From: Dorea sp. 5-2
GTDB taxonomy: Bacteria > Bacillota > Clostridia > Lachnospirales > Lachnospiraceae
DNA: 64,000 nt
Assembly (NCBI RefSeq): GCF_000403455.2
Contig: NZ_KE159792.1
Coordinates: 167,346-231,345, forward strand
Direction: 5' to 3'
Part shown: positions 17,412 through 26,791 of the stretch, piece by piece
Numbering within the stretch: position 1 is the stretch's first letter
How the letters are laid out: every line of letters starts with the position of its first letter
Position numbers and translations under genes: made by a program
Notes under the pieces: model-generated
What the model saw: the letters and a program-made list of their open reading frames with translations, nothing else
Databases searched by the model: none
Told to the model about the DNA's origin: nothing

Positions 17412-19382
17412 ATGAAACGGATATGTATTTATTTAATTTATGATAAACAGAATATAGTAGACGATTATATTGGTTATATACTCCGGGAATTGAATTCTTG
17501 TGTTGATTGTTTGATCACGGTATGCAACATGCCGGAGCTTATATGTGGTAAAGATATTTTAAAAGAATATTCGGATATTATTTTTTTTCGGGAAAATATT
17601 GGTTTTGATGCAGGTGGATTTAAAGAAATTCTTTGTAGTTTAGTTGGATGGAATACAATTTTGAGATATGACGAGCTAATATTGATGAATGATTCTTTGT
17701 TTGGTCCTTTTATACCAATGAAAGATATATTTTTGAAAATGGAGGATTATTCGGTAGATTTCTGGGGACTGGCTAGTCAGGGCACATATAAATGTGAGGA
17801 ATCAAGAAGTTTTCCGGAATATATTCAGTCATATTTCATGGTTATCCGTTCGCCTATGCTTCATAGTAATGAATTTAGAAAATATTGGGAAGAACTGCCA
17901 TTTTATAATGAATTTTGGGATGTGGTGACTCAGCACGAAGAAAAATTTACGGCATATTTTAGTGGGTTGGGCTATTCATATGATGTTTTGGCAGATATAG
18001 GAGTCAATAATTCCGAGATTAATTTGGCAAATAACTATTCGCAATATGCAATGCTATCATACGAACTGATTAAAAAAAGAAATTTCCCATTTTTAAAGAA
18101 ACAGCAAATTGCTTATAACACATTAGACTCTCAGACGCAGGAGAACCTGTTCCAGGCAATTCAGTACATAGATAAGGAAACGGAGTATGATATTGAGTTG
18201 ATATGGGATAACATCATCCGGACTTTGAATATGTCAGATTTGCAAAGGAGCCTTCATTTTCAATATATAATTACTTCTGAAAAAAGCAGGCAGGCTGAAA
18301 GATATAAAAAAATTGGAGAGAAGCGTATAGCGATCGTTATTTTTGCTGCATACATAGAAGCTGTAGAGTATATCGTAGAATATTTGAACAAATTGGGGCA
18401 TGAGATAAAATATTTCATTTCGGTGGTATCAGAATATGATGATATATTGAGTGAATATCAAAAGTGTGGAATCAATGGCATAAAGTGCCTGGATGAAGCA
18501 ATTTATAACCTATTTGAATTATCCGATTACGATTATGTATGCGTATTGCATGATACAGATGTGACATCAGACATTAAGCCAAGTTGTACAGGTAAGTCTT
18601 ATTTTTATTGTATTTGGGAGAATCTCCTTAAAGATGAGGAACATATTGGGGGGATTCTAGAAAAATTTGAAGAAGAGGGACGGCTAGGTTTTCTTGCACC
18701 TCCGCAACCGAATTTCGCTGAGTTTTTTGGAGATTTAGGATACGGATGGGAAGGAAACTACGAGATTGTTGAAAGGATTACAAACGAATTACATTTAAAA
18801 TGCCCGATTTCCAGAGATCTGCCGCCATTTCGAGTAACGAATGATTTCTGGATTCGAGGTAGTATACTGAAGCAGCTTGATAAATTGAAAAAAGAAGACT
18901 ATCGTTATACACCATATCTTTGGAGTTACTTTGCGCAGGATATGGGTTATTATTCTGGAATTGCAGAAAGCATGGATTATGCATCTATGAATCAGGTAAA
19001 TTTGTCTTACTATTTGAAAGAAATCATATCTCTGGTCAGGAACGGATATGGAGAGGTTCGAGATTTTCGTGGACTGAAAGAAAAGATTTTGTCAGGAACA
19101 TTGAAAGACTTCTGCAGTAAATATTCCCGGATTTTGATATATGGTGCAGGCTATTATGCAAAAAAATATATGGATATGCTGTTAAATGTAGAGGCATGTG
19201 TAGTATCTGATGGTCAGAGGAAAACAGAGTATTTTGAAGGTCTTCCGGTGATGTACCTGTCAGAGGTCAAAGGGTTGGATCAATGTGGGATTGTGGTGTG
19301 TCTAAATCGAAAAAACCAGGAGCAGGTATTACCGATTATAAGAAAATACGGAGTACAAACTTATTTTTGTATACCAGAATAG
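17412..19382 (+). CDS. RgpF-like rhamnan-synthesis glycosyltransferase with C-terminal Rossmann module
   Basis: The 656-residue protein has two RgpF-type halves. The first (about 1-230) has FRENIGFDAGGFKE and ILMNDSLFGPF; the second (about 300-540) has VCVLHDTDVTSD and LGFLAPPQPNF. The C-terminal ~90 residues form the Rossmann module (ILIYGAGYYAKKYMDM, VVCLNR). RgpF proteins take part in rhamnose-containing cell-wall polysaccharide synthesis in streptococci. Here they may add or modify deoxyhexose residues. It is cytoplasmic with no membrane segments. The module is C-terminal here and N-terminal in other proteins of the locus, so it has been shuffled. Confidence 0.78.
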   Translation: MKRICIYLIYDKQNIVDDYIGYILRELNSCVDCLITVCNMPELICGKDILKEYSDIIFFRENIGFDAGGFKEILCSLVGWNTILRYDELILMNDSLFGPFIPMKDIFLKMEDYSVDFWGLASQGTYKCEESRSFPEYIQSYFMVIRSPMLHSNEFRKYWEELPFYNEFWDVVTQHEEKFTAYFSGLGYSYDVLADIGVNNSEINLANNYSQYAMLSYELIKKRNFPFLKKQQIAYNTLDSQTQENLFQAIQYIDKETEYDIELIWDNIIRTLNMSDLQRSLHFQYIITSEKSRQAERYKKIGEKRIAIVIFAAYIEAVEYIVEYLNKLGHEIKYFISVVSEYDDILSEYQKCGINGIKCLDEAIYNLFELSDYDYVCVLHDTDVTSDIKPSCTGKSYFYCIWENLLKDEEHIGGILEKFEEEGRLGFLAPPQPNFAEFFGDLGYGWEGNYEIVERITNELHLKCPISRDLPPFRVTNDFWIRGSILKQLDKLKKEDYRYTPYLWSYFAQDMGYYSGIAESMDYASMNQVNLSYYLKEIISLVRNGYGEVRDFRGLKEKILSGTLKDFCSKYSRILIYGAGYYAKKYMDMLLNVEACVVSDGQRKTEYFEGLPVMYLSEVKGLDQCGIVVCLNRKNQEQVLPIIRKYGVQTYFCIPE

Positions 19383-19413
19383 ATATGTGGAATGGACAGA
19401 AGGAGGTCAATAA

Positions 19414-21087
19414 ATGAAATATATAATCTACGGGGTAAACCGGGTTGCTAAAGATTTCCTGTATATGTTTGAACAATTAGATATTTTGTATTTTATGGAT
19501 GATACAATTGAAGCAAAAAGGTTTTGTGGATATGAGATAAAGAGTATCGATGATGCATTACAGGATTGTTTGTATGATCAGATAATTATTTGTGACTTTG
19601 AAAAAGAGCACAAGGAAGGTATTTTGCAGGAAAATGGGTTACAGTATAGACGGGATTATATATATGAACAGGACTTCTTTGGGGAATTAGATTCAATGTC
19701 GCTTCCTGTGGACAGGAAAATCTTGGTTTGGGGAACGGGGAAGATGTGTCATTATTTTCTTGGACAGGGGTTAGAGATACCTGTAGCGGGATTTATTGAT
19801 TCTTATAAAAGAAGTGATATGTTCTGGGGGAAGCCTGTTTTTTCTCCGGACGAAATTACGGATTGGAAAAAGTATTATGTCATTATAGCGGTATATGATG
19901 ATCAGGAAATTCAAAAACAGCTTTCGGAGTATGGCTGCATAGAGGAGAAAGACTTTGTTGGATATCAGAAAGTCGTTAATTTGCCATCTAACATGTTGAA
20001 GAAAACTATATTTGATAAATCCTATTATCATTTGGAATGCAACACAATGTTTAATCACCTAGAGATTCTTGATCAGGGGAATACCAGATGCTGTTGTACG
20101 ACATTTGTAAGACCTAACCTAGGGAATGTTCTTGATAAAAGGTCTTCAGAAATATGGCATTCAACATTACATAGAGTATTGTGCTTGTCAACTGAGAATC
20201 GGACGTTTTCGTTCTGCGATAAAAGTATGTGCCCATTATTTGTTGCAAGAGGGCGTGAGGAAAGCAAGAAGGAAGACAGAGCGTATAAAAAATTAGGAAC
20301 GGCTCCCGAAGTTATAGCATTAGGATATGATCCTTCCTGTAATCTTGCTTGTAGTACGTGCAGAAAGGAACTTTACTTTGCAAAAGGTAAAGAATTGGAA
20401 ACAATCAATAAAATTACTGAAATAGTAAAAAGAGAATATCTTCCCCAATGCCGTTTTCTTATTTTAGCCGGAAATGGGGAAGTGTTTGCAAGTCCTGCTT
20501 ATCGTGAGGCATATGAATGCGAGGGATGCAAACCACAATATATCCGTTTACTGTCGAATGGTATGCTTTTTAATCAGATGAATTGGGAACGTTTTATGAA
20601 GGGACGTACCAGCAGGATTATGTTGACAGTTTCTGTTGATGCCGCAAGTAAAGAGACCTATGAAAGTATTCGGAGAAATGGAAATTTTGATATTTTAAAA
20701 AAAAATATGGAATATGCGTCAATACTTCGCAAAACCGGGGAATTAAGTTATTTTCGTTTGAATTTTGTCGTACAGAAAGAAAATTATAAGGAAATGATCC
20801 CGTTTGTAGAATGGGGACAGGAACTAGGAGTGGATGAGATTTTCTTTACAAAAATTCTGAATTGGGGAACGTATTCGCAGGAGGAATTTGAGCAGATTAG
20901 TATGATGGAGCGGGATGGCATTACACCGAAAGCAGAGTTAAAAGAAGTGTTGAAGCATCCGGTTATGAACAGTACGATCGTGGATCTTGGAACTATCCAG
21001 TATGCACACAAGGTAGATGAAGCGGATGTGGTAGAGAATTACTATATGTGGGAGTTGGAGAAAAGAGGCGGTCTCCTTTTTGACTGA
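19414..21087 (+). CDS. Radical SAM protein with two N-terminal Rossmann modules and a SPASM-like Cys domain
   Basis: GGAGGTC precedes the ATG. Residues ~1-80 and ~95-190 are two tandem Rossmann modules (YIIYGVNRVAKDF and ILVWGTGKMCHYF). Next comes a Cys-rich segment (RCCCTTF, FCDKSMCPLF), resembling a SPASM auxiliary-cluster region placed before, not after, the core. The radical SAM core carries CNLACSTC, a CX3CX2C 4Fe-4S motif, followed by LAGNGEVF and SVDAAS strands. Radical SAM/SPASM enzymes modify peptides or sugars by radical chemistry. In a glycan cluster a sugar or peptidyl modification is possible. The reversed order and fusion are unusual. Confidence 0.78.
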   Translation: MKYIIYGVNRVAKDFLYMFEQLDILYFMDDTIEAKRFCGYEIKSIDDALQDCLYDQIIICDFEKEHKEGILQENGLQYRRDYIYEQDFFGELDSMSLPVDRKILVWGTGKMCHYFLGQGLEIPVAGFIDSYKRSDMFWGKPVFSPDEITDWKKYYVIIAVYDDQEIQKQLSEYGCIEEKDFVGYQKVVNLPSNMLKKTIFDKSYYHLECNTMFNHLEILDQGNTRCCCTTFVRPNLGNVLDKRSSEIWHSTLHRVLCLSTENRTFSFCDKSMCPLFVARGREESKKEDRAYKKLGTAPEVIALGYDPSCNLACSTCRKELYFAKGKELETINKITEIVKREYLPQCRFLILAGNGEVFASPAYREAYECEGCKPQYIRLLSNGMLFNQMNWERFMKGRTSRIMLTVSVDAASKETYESIRRNGNFDILKKNMEYASILRKTGELSYFRLNFVVQKENYKEMIPFVEWGQELGVDEIFFTKILNWGTYSQEEFEQISMMERDGITPKAELKEVLKHPVMNSTIVDLGTIQYAHKVDEADVVENYYMWELEKRGGLLFD

Positions 21088-21112
21088 AGTTCTATAAGTT
21101 GGAGAAGAAATT

Positions 21113-21598
21113 ATGGTGAAGTGTAAGAATCTGATAATCGTATTGGGTACTGTATTAGGAAGTGTGGTAACGGCATGTCTGGTAAATTGCAGCCGAAACA
21201 AGCAGCTGCAAACGGCTCAATGGAACATCGACCGTTTCCAGGCTCATTACTGGCTTTTAAATCATTGGCTAGAGATCAAAAATGAAGGCAAAAGTGTTGC
21301 TTCTTATTTTGAAGATATGGACTGCCATCACATTGCTATCTATGGAATGGCAGAACTCGGGAACAGGCTGATGGAGGACTTACAGGGAAGTTCCATCCAG
21401 ATTGATTATGGTATAGACAAAGACATATCCTGCTCTATAGCACGAATAGATGAAGTGTATTACCCAGATGATGAATTGCCGGAGACAGAAGCGATCGTGG
21501 TGACGCCATACCCTGTATTTGAAGAGATTAAAAACATGTTGGAAAAGAAAGTAAAATGTCCGGTGATTTCTCTGGAAGAGATAGTGTGGAGTGTGTGA
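21113..21598 (+). CDS. Small membrane-anchored Rossmann-module protein (second copy)
   Basis: The 161-residue protein has an N-terminal hydrophobic segment (LIIVLGTVLGSVVTACLV) followed by a basic stretch and a Rossmann-like unit (IAIYGMAELGNRLMEDL, IDYGIDKD, AIVVTPY). It is paralogous to the protein at 15656-16129. It lies immediately before the WbsX-like gene, separated by only two bases. Confidence 0.62.
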   Translation: MVKCKNLIIVLGTVLGSVVTACLVNCSRNKQLQTAQWNIDRFQAHYWLLNHWLEIKNEGKSVASYFEDMDCHHIAIYGMAELGNRLMEDLQGSSIQIDYGIDKDISCSIARIDEVYYPDDELPETEAIVVTPYPVFEEIKNMLEKKVKCPVISLEEIVWSV

Positions 21599-21600
21599 AG

Positions 21601-22695
21601 ATGAAGCTGATTGCAATGTATTTGCCGCAATTTCATGAGATCCCTGAGAATAATGATGCGTGGGGAAAAGGATTTACAGAATGGGTTAATGTAAAAAAGG
21701 CTAAGCCTTTATTTCTGGGGCATCATCAGCCTAGGGTACCTCAGAATGAAGATTATTATGATCTTCTGGAACATGGTGTAATGGAAAAACAGGTGGACAC
21801 AGCTAAGAAGGCAGGTATCTATGGCTTCTGTTTCTATCATTACTGGTTCGGGGGTCGCATGGTATTGGAAAAGCCGGCAGAGATGCTTTTGAATAATAAG
21901 AGTATGGCTTTTCATTATTGCTTTTCATGGGCGAATGAGCCATGGACAAAGACCTGGCATGGGGCGGGCGGAAACAAAGAGATACTGATTCCGCAGATTT
22001 ATGGCGGGGAGGAAGAATGGGAAGCACATTATCGATATTTTCGTCCTTATTTTTTGGACAAAAGATATATCAAGGAAGATAATAGACCGGTTTTAATGAT
22101 TTATCGTTTGCGGAATATTCCGCGCTTTAACGATATGATCCGATATTGGAATGAATGTGCCAGAAAAGACGGCTTCTCAGGTATCTTCATCATATCTATG
22201 AACCGGTGTCGCGAAAATGTAGAGAAAAGCCGTTGGGTGAATGCATCGGTTGACTTCGAACCGAATCGGACGAAAGCAGAATTATTAGTCGAGAAGCCGG
22301 TTTTACAACCCAGGGAGGTTGGAGGACTTTTATGGAACCGTCTGGCGATGCGCTGCATCGACTATAGAAAATTAAATGAAAAGATGATCGATAAAGAACA
22401 TGTGAAAAATCATTTCCGAATGGCGTTTGTAGATTTTGATGATTCGCCAAGGAGGAATACCCGAGCAGTCATTATGAAAGGGAGCAGTCCAAGAAGATTC
22501 GGAAAATATCTGAAAAAAACGATACAGTTAAGCCTACAGGAGGGAAATGAATATGTATTCCTGAATGCGTGGAACGAGTGGGGAGAAGGCAATTACCTGG
22601 AGCCGGATATAAGATATGGATATGGGTATCTAAATCAGATTAAGAAAGTACTAAAGGAATTGCAGGGTATTGAATTGCAGAGTAGGGATTTGTAG
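21601..22695 (+). CDS. WbsX-like glycosyltransferase/glycoside hydrolase-like protein
   Basis: The 364-residue protein matches the WbsX family from its first residues: LIAMYLPQFHEIPENNDAWGKG, then FCFYHYWFGGRMVLEKP, CFSWANEPWTKTW, and the C-terminal LNAWNEWGEGNYLEPD. The fold is a GH99-like barrel, and family members occur in O-antigen, rhamnan and capsule clusters. The ATG at 21601 is chosen because the family homology begins there. A longer in-frame start at 21556 would lie inside the preceding gene. Its precise reaction is not settled for the family. Confidence 0.85.
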   Translation: MKLIAMYLPQFHEIPENNDAWGKGFTEWVNVKKAKPLFLGHHQPRVPQNEDYYDLLEHGVMEKQVDTAKKAGIYGFCFYHYWFGGRMVLEKPAEMLLNNKSMAFHYCFSWANEPWTKTWHGAGGNKEILIPQIYGGEEEWEAHYRYFRPYFLDKRYIKEDNRPVLMIYRLRNIPRFNDMIRYWNECARKDGFSGIFIISMNRCRENVEKSRWVNASVDFEPNRTKAELLVEKPVLQPREVGGLLWNRLAMRCIDYRKLNEKMIDKEHVKNHFRMAFVDFDDSPRRNTRAVIMKGSSPRRFGKYLKKTIQLSLQEGNEYVFLNAWNEWGEGNYLEPDIRYGYGYLNQIKKVLKELQGIELQSRDL

Positions 22696-22706
22696 AGAGG
22701 GAATTG

Positions 22707-23900
22707 ATGGAGCAAGGTCAATGTGCGAAGGAATTAGTCAGCATTATAGTGCCGGTATATAATGTAGCTCCGTATATTAGGAAGTGTATAGAGAGCATAC
22801 AAAGACAGACGTACCAGAAGATTGAGATTATTGTGGTCGATGACGGTTCTGTAGATTGTTCGGGAGAAATTTGTGAAGATATGGCGATGCATGACAGTAG
22901 AATTAAGATGATCAGGCAGGAAAATGCAGGAGTGGTCACTGCAAGATGCAGAGGAGTAGAGGGAGCTGACGGCAAATATATCATGTTTATAGACGGTGAC
23001 GATTGGATAGAGCCGGCTATGGTAGAAGTGCTTTTGAATGAGATAGTAAGTTCGGATTTGGTTACGTCGGGCGTATACTATCAAGAAGCAATGAACAGAA
23101 CGGTAGAGAGATACGATGGATTTCGAGAGGGAAGATACCGAGGTGAAGGGCAGATGGATGAACTTCTGAAATCTATGCTCTATGATGCAGATTTAGAATG
23201 TGTGCAAAGACTTACACCATGGGGAGTGAATAAGATTTTTAGGAGTGAACTGGTAAGAGAAATCTATAAAGGATTGGACTCAGATATTACCTTTGCAGAA
23301 GATTCTGTTTTCTTATACAAATATTTACTTCACTGCCAATCTGTCTCTATCATACATCAATGCTATTACCATTATCGTTACCGTCCAGAATCGGCAATGC
23401 ATGCGGTGAACCGCCGTATGCTGATGGATATTAATAAGGTTTATCTTGCGTTGGAACCGGATTTTAGAAAACATCGGATGGGAGAAAGCCTTCTTTATCA
23501 ATTGCAGAGATGGGTAATGATTATGAGCTGCAGGGCAATTAACAGCCATATGGGATTTTGCTCTCAGGCGCATGTGCCGGAATATATAGCGGATGCTGGC
23601 GGACTTCAGGATAAGAAGATTATTCTTTATGGCGCGGGGAAGGTCGGACAAGATACGTATAGTCAATTAAGACGATTCCATTATCAGGTCATATTGTGGG
23701 TGGATAAGAATTACTGCTTCTATCAGGAAAAAGGCTTGCCGGTAGTTTCACCGGATGAAATATTTGATAAAGACTATGATGCAGTAATGATAGCAGTTAA
23801 GGAACAGGAAATGGCGAATACCATAAGAACGGAATTATGTGATAGAGGTATTTCGGACAGTGTTGTGCTATGGAATCAACCCATACGGGTATTTGACTGA
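22707..23900 (+). CDS. GT2-family glycosyltransferase with C-terminal Rossmann module
   Basis: The first ~220 residues are a GT-A glycosyltransferase of family 2: VSIIVPVYNVAPYIRKCIES, then IIVVDDGSVD, an ENAGVVTARCRG segment, and FIDGDDWIEP with the metal-binding DxD-type acids. The last ~90 residues are the locus Rossmann module (KIILYGAGKVGQDTY, ILWVDKN, DAVMIAVK). It would transfer a sugar from a nucleotide donor in the cytoplasm. ATG 22707 follows AGAGAGGG. A TTG three bases earlier is the alternative. Confidence 0.88.
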   Translation: MEQGQCAKELVSIIVPVYNVAPYIRKCIESIQRQTYQKIEIIVVDDGSVDCSGEICEDMAMHDSRIKMIRQENAGVVTARCRGVEGADGKYIMFIDGDDWIEPAMVEVLLNEIVSSDLVTSGVYYQEAMNRTVERYDGFREGRYRGEGQMDELLKSMLYDADLECVQRLTPWGVNKIFRSELVREIYKGLDSDITFAEDSVFLYKYLLHCQSVSIIHQCYYHYRYRPESAMHAVNRRMLMDINKVYLALEPDFRKHRMGESLLYQLQRWVMIMSCRAINSHMGFCSQAHVPEYIADAGGLQDKKIILYGAGKVGQDTYSQLRRFHYQVILWVDKNYCFYQEKGLPVVSPDEIFDKDYDAVMIAVKEQEMANTIRTELCDRGISDSVVLWNQPIRVFD

Positions 23901-23936
23901 GTATACGATAAATTATAATTACGAGGATTTAACTGG

Positions 23937-25511
23937 ATGATGCGGGAGATTTTTTCAGAAAGGCAGTTGATGTGTCAGATAAGAGGAAATACACATCTTG
24001 TAATCTATGGTGCCGGTATGGTAGGGGAGTTGACTGTCAGCAGGCTTGTTTCTCTTGGTTTTGGTGAGAAAATTATGGGTTTTGCTGTCAGTAACAGGCA
24101 GAAAAACCCGGGGATGGGAAATGCGTTATGTGGATTCCCTGTCTATGACATTCATGAATTGGTAATGCACAAGAAAGATGCAGTTGTTATTGTGGCAACA
24201 TTGCCGAATCTTCATGAAGAGATTGGAAAGGTTTTGCTAGAATTGCGGTTTGAAAATATCGTGTTTGTGACGCAGAAACTATATCAGGTTTTTACAAAGA
24301 ATCATATTGCCGATTATAAAATGCAGCATCCTTTGAAATTTATGCGAAATGCCCAATATAGGATTCTGTTCATGGCATCGGATAACAATAATATATCTGG
24401 AGCTTTCCGGTGTATGGTTGAGCTATGTGATATGCTGCGAAAATGTAAGGTGGCTGTGGCAGTTGTTCTTCCTCATTACGGGTCGGGAGCGTGGCTGTTG
24501 TCTCAGAGAAATATTCCCTATACTTATGTATTGTCACAGGATTGGGGGTATGAGACGGCAAAGGAACGTAATCTGTTGGAGAAGATGAAATTTATGGCGG
24601 GTATGTTGCGGAACCAGAGTGCGAAAAAGGAACTGAGGTCAATTATAGAAAATTATTCGGTGGATCTCATACACTGCAATACAACTTATACATATATCGG
24701 TGCGTTGGCGGCTAGAGACTGCGGGATCCCGATTGTGTGGCACCTAAGAGAACATATGGAAGATCAGGGATTTCGGATATTTAGTCCACGGTGGGGATGG
24801 AGATTAATCAGGCAGTCGGATCACGTAATAACGGTATCAGAATATATCAGAAGTCTTATGCCATTGAAAGGAAAAGAAGATGTCAGTGTGGTATATGATA
24901 CAGTGGAAATGGAAGGACAGACTTATATAAAACGGGATATTTTACAGCATAAAATCGTTCGGATGATCATAGTAGGCGTAATCATACGGCACAAGAGACA
25001 GAAAGAATTGATTGATGCTTGTGTAATCTTGAAGCAGAAAGGGTTCCTTGATTTTCATCTTACAATGGTAGGGAGAGGAACAGAGAAGTATATAAATGAG
25101 TTGAAACAGACAGTAACAGAATATGAATTGGGAGAGTTTATTTCATTTTATGGGGTAAGTGATCAGGTATCGGAGCTTTATGCACAGTCGGATATCGCTT
25201 TTATGTGTAGTGTTGCGGAACCTTATGGGCGAGTAACGGTGGAAGCGCAGATGTCAGGATGCCTTGTGATAGGTTCGGACTCAGGCGCGACACCTGAGTT
25301 GATCCGGGAGGGGGAGACCGGTTACCTTTATGAAGCCGGGAATCCGGAAGCGCTGGCAGATAAAATCATAGAGGCGGTTCGGTATCCGCAAATTTCCCGT
25401 AGAATCGCCAGGGCAGGGCAGGAATATGCGCATAAGACATACACAAAGGAGAGAAATGTCCGTGAAATCATGGATATCTATGAAAATGTATTGGAGCGTA
25501 GAGTGCGGTAG
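23937..25511 (+). CDS. Rossmann module fused to GT4-family glycosyltransferase
   Basis: The N-terminal ~115 residues carry the module (LVIYGAGMVGELTV, VVIVATLPN). The remaining ~400 residues are a GT-B glycosyltransferase of family 4. They show an ILFMASDNNNISGAFR nucleotide-site loop, an IVWHLREHM segment, an IVGVIIRHKRQKELIDAC linker strand, and the C-terminal EPYGRVTVEAQMSGC with the donor-binding E(x)7E-type pattern. It would transfer a hexose or deoxyhexose in the growing glycan. Base composition is less A+T-rich than in the first half of the locus. Confidence 0.88.
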   Translation: MMREIFSERQLMCQIRGNTHLVIYGAGMVGELTVSRLVSLGFGEKIMGFAVSNRQKNPGMGNALCGFPVYDIHELVMHKKDAVVIVATLPNLHEEIGKVLLELRFENIVFVTQKLYQVFTKNHIADYKMQHPLKFMRNAQYRILFMASDNNNISGAFRCMVELCDMLRKCKVAVAVVLPHYGSGAWLLSQRNIPYTYVLSQDWGYETAKERNLLEKMKFMAGMLRNQSAKKELRSIIENYSVDLIHCNTTYTYIGALAARDCGIPIVWHLREHMEDQGFRIFSPRWGWRLIRQSDHVITVSEYIRSLMPLKGKEDVSVVYDTVEMEGQTYIKRDILQHKIVRMIIVGVIIRHKRQKELIDACVILKQKGFLDFHLTMVGRGTEKYINELKQTVTEYELGEFISFYGVSDQVSELYAQSDIAFMCSVAEPYGRVTVEAQMSGCLVIGSDSGATPELIREGETGYLYEAGNPEALADKIIEAVRYPQISRRIARAGQEYAHKTYTKERNVREIMDIYENVLERRVR

Positions 25512-25551
25512 CTGTGACAGGGATCATAATTTATAAGAGTAAGGAATTGCA

Positions 25552-26757
25552 ATGTATTATTATGCTAAGAATGTCATAGAAGAATTGAAAAAAAGTGCAC
25601 AGTTAGTAGTCTTTGGAGCAGGGATTATGGCGTTGGATGTAATCGGATGTCTGTCTGAAAAACCTTACCAGTTACAAATAGAATGTTGTCTGGTATCAGA
25701 TATAAGTAAGAATTCGTCAGATGTGAAAGGAATTCCGGTGATGGATTTCACGATGGCTGAGAATGTGATTAATAAGGACGCAACAGTTTTGGTTGCGGCA
25801 GTTGAAAAAAATCTGGAATCTATGATGAAGTGTCTGTGTGAGAAAGGATATCTGCATCTGATACCGCTTACCTATGAAAGTGATCTGTGGAGTCTTATCA
25901 GGGGGAATCACTACAGAGAATATTGCAGGACACAGCGTCGATCTTATCTGACACTGGAAGAAGAACTGCGATTTGTGAAAGATCAGTCAGAATGTCAGAC
26001 GAGAAGATTATGTGCAGGTTCCATGAGAAGCGATGGGACGGATTATTTGATGAGTACAGATGTGATTCAAAATCGGGTGAGTGTATATACAACAAGATGT
26101 CATATGGACAGGAAACTTCAGGAGGATGTAACAAGGTATTCGTGGGAGATACCAATCCAGGCGGGAGCAGCACTGACGAAGGAGCGAATCTGTAAGGTCT
26201 GTGATGATACAGGAGATCATATTTCTTATAAGAACAAGCAATATTGTGAATTAACTGCATTATATTGGATCTGGAAAAATGATAAGTCAGATTATGTTGG
26301 GCTTGGTCATTATCGAAGACATTTTGAAGTAACCAGGGAACAGTTGGAGAGATTGGCAGGTTCAGATATTGATGTGGTATTGACGATACCAATATTTGAT
26401 TACCCCAGTGTAGAAGCTGTGTACCGGAGGGATCATGTGTGGGATGACTGGGAAATAATGTGTGAAGCTGTCAGTAAGATTTCCCCGGAGTATGTGGATA
26501 CTTTGTCAGAGACGCAGAAAGGGAGATATTATTATGCATATAATATGTTTATCATGCGAAGAAAAATTCTGGAGACATATTGTGAATGGTTGTTTCCGAT
26601 TTTATTCTATTGTGAGGAACATTGCAAGGAAAAAAAGGATCGTTATCAGAACCGGTATATAGGATTTCTGGCAGAGCATTTGATGTCGGTTTATTTTATG
26701 CATCATGAGAAGGAATATAAGATCGTCCATGCAAGAAAACATTTTATTGAAGGATGA
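25552..26757 (+). CDS. Rossmann module fused to DUF4422 domain (copy 1)
   Basis: The N-terminal ~110 residues form the module (LVVFGAGIMALDV, CCLVSD). The C-terminal ~240 residues are DUF4422, a glycosyltransferase-like domain: IPIQAGAALT, ISYKNKQYCELTALYWIWKN, YVGLGHYRRHF and DVVLTIPIF. DUF4422 proteins occur in capsule and glycan clusters and are thought to be GT-A-like transferases, but their reaction is unproven. This gene, the next and the one at 28037 are tandem paralogs. Copies 1 and 2 are very similar over their whole length. Confidence 0.82.
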   Translation: MYYYAKNVIEELKKSAQLVVFGAGIMALDVIGCLSEKPYQLQIECCLVSDISKNSSDVKGIPVMDFTMAENVINKDATVLVAAVEKNLESMMKCLCEKGYLHLIPLTYESDLWSLIRGNHYREYCRTQRRSYLTLEEELRFVKDQSECQTRRLCAGSMRSDGTDYLMSTDVIQNRVSVYTTRCHMDRKLQEDVTRYSWEIPIQAGAALTKERICKVCDDTGDHISYKNKQYCELTALYWIWKNDKSDYVGLGHYRRHFEVTREQLERLAGSDIDVVLTIPIFDYPSVEAVYRRDHVWDDWEIMCEAVSKISPEYVDTLSETQKGRYYYAYNMFIMRRKILETYCEWLFPILFYCEEHCKEKKDRYQNRYIGFLAEHLMSVYFMHHEKEYKIVHARKHFIEG

Positions 26758-26791
26758 TGAAGACAGGAAAGCTGAAGGAGCAGTTTAATTC

